DNA from: Oscillospiraceae bacterium
GTDB lineage: Bacteria; Bacillota; Clostridia; Oscillospirales; Ruminococcaceae
Assembly (NCBI GenBank): GCA_003453215.1
Contig: DMMB01000066.1
Location: 1-5,196 of the forward strand
Length of the DNA: 5,196 nt
Reading direction: 5' to 3'
How positions within the stretch are numbered: position 1 is the stretch's first letter; each line of letters opens with the position of its first letter. The notes under the pieces were generated by a model that saw nothing but the letters and a program-made list of their open reading frames with translations, searched no databases and was not told the origin of the DNA. The position numbers and the translations under genes are program-made. Shown one piece after another: positions 4,829 through 5,196 of this stretch.

Positions 4829-5196
4829 CTATCTCAATTTCGTTACAATGTCTTGCATCGGATATGTATAACATTTCATACAACTTACACAAGGCATCTT
4901 GGTATCTCCGCATTTTACACAATTGCCATTATTTTGAGAAGTAACATTGTAAATAGGTAAATCGTATTTTTTTATTATTCTCTGCGCGGAAGGATATATA
5001 ATATAAGTGTCATCCATCACGCTAGCTATAAAATGAATATTGAAATCTTCTATTGACAATTTTTTACTTAATACAGGTATATCAATTTTCACCAAATTAT
5101 ATGCATCTTCGTAAACCTTCTTGAGTTTTTCCTGATTAGATAGCAAATCCTCCAAAATAGAAAACGATTTTGTACGCAAATTGCAATAACAAGTTG
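4829..5196 (-). CDS. 3' part of an AT-rich, cysteine-rich protein gene, cut by the window edge
   Basis: The frame ends at TAG (4829-4831) and stays open to the right edge, so the visible 122 or so residues are the C-terminal part of a longer protein. A TTG at 5177-5179 could be a start, giving 116 residues, but no ribosome binding site precedes it and the codons upstream continue with TCYCNL, so I treat the gene as partial. No family is recognised. The visible part is Lys/Ile/Tyr-rich and mostly helical-looking, then ends in a compact cysteine cluster, CVKC - CVSCMKC (residues 87-103 counted from the TTG), which with the upstream CYC suggests a zinc or iron-sulfur site. No membrane segment is evident. 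The base composition is far more AT-rich than the other genes here, a sign of horizontal transfer. Leftward transcription would stop at the terminator at 4684-4715. Confidence 0.6.
   Translation of the reverse strand, partial: TCYCNLRTKSFSILEDLLSNQEKLKKVYEDAYNLVKIDIPVLSKKLSIEDFNIHFIASVMDDTYIIYPSAQRIIKKYDLPIYNVTSQNNGNCVKCGDTKMPCVSCMKCYTYPMQDIVTKLR

Noticed and set aside
1..5196. CRISPR array, tRNA, rRNA or insertion sequence
   Set aside because: No direct repeats with regular spacers, no tRNA cloverleaf or CCA end, no rRNA-like stretch and no transposase were seen. The hairpin array at 1-67 has no repeated unit or spacer pattern.

Overview
The window looks like chromosomal DNA of a GC-rich, low-GC-phylum Firmicute, most likely a gut clostridium of the Oscillospiraceae/Ruminococcaceae type. 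The support is: strong AGGAGG-like ribosome binding sites, sigma-A style promoters, a Gram-positive LexA box (GAAC-N4-GTTC), and a Y-family polymerase/YolD-like gene pair typical of clostridia. The assignment is by gene content and style only; no genus can be read from the sequence.

Layout. Positions 1-156 are non-coding: a run of back-to-back GC-rich hairpins with 3-nt loops, followed by an intrinsic terminator that ends the leftward operon. Positions 159-1330 (minus strand) hold a two-gene operon: a PfkB-family sugar/nucleoside kinase and, overlapping its stop by ATGA, a small two-helix membrane protein with a C-terminal zinc ribbon. Positions 1331-1591 are a divergent control region with a leftward extended -10 promoter and a rightward promoter carrying a perfect SOS box just downstream of the predicted transcription start. 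Positions 1592-3492 (plus) hold the SOS operon: a Y-family translesion DNA polymerase with a clamp-binding QLSLF motif, coupled by an ATGA overlap to a YolD-like protein. Positions 3497-4727 (plus) hold a second unit with its own near-consensus promoter: a low-molecular-weight protein tyrosine phosphatase and an unrecognised signal-peptide/single-TM protein, closed by a strong bidirectional terminator. From about 4800 to the right edge the base composition falls sharply to AT-rich; this part holds the 3' portion of an unrecognised cysteine-rich gene on the minus strand that runs off the window. Between it and the terminator lies a short open frame that could be the C-terminal remnant of an older gene.

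How it works together. The polymerase and YolD-like protein are the clearest functional unit: DNA damage would relieve LexA repression and yield an error-prone polymerase. No terminator separates this operon from the phosphatase, so SOS read-through could also raise the phosphatase and membrane protein. The most notable oddity is that the polymerase has no ATG, GTG, TTG or CTG between its promoter and its first conserved motif. The best-placed initiation codon is ACG, suggesting very weak initiation, a mutated start, or an upstream reading-frame trick or indel.

I did not find a clearly novel multi-gene system. The best leads are the polymerase start, the phosphatase-linked membrane protein, and the composition break at the right end.
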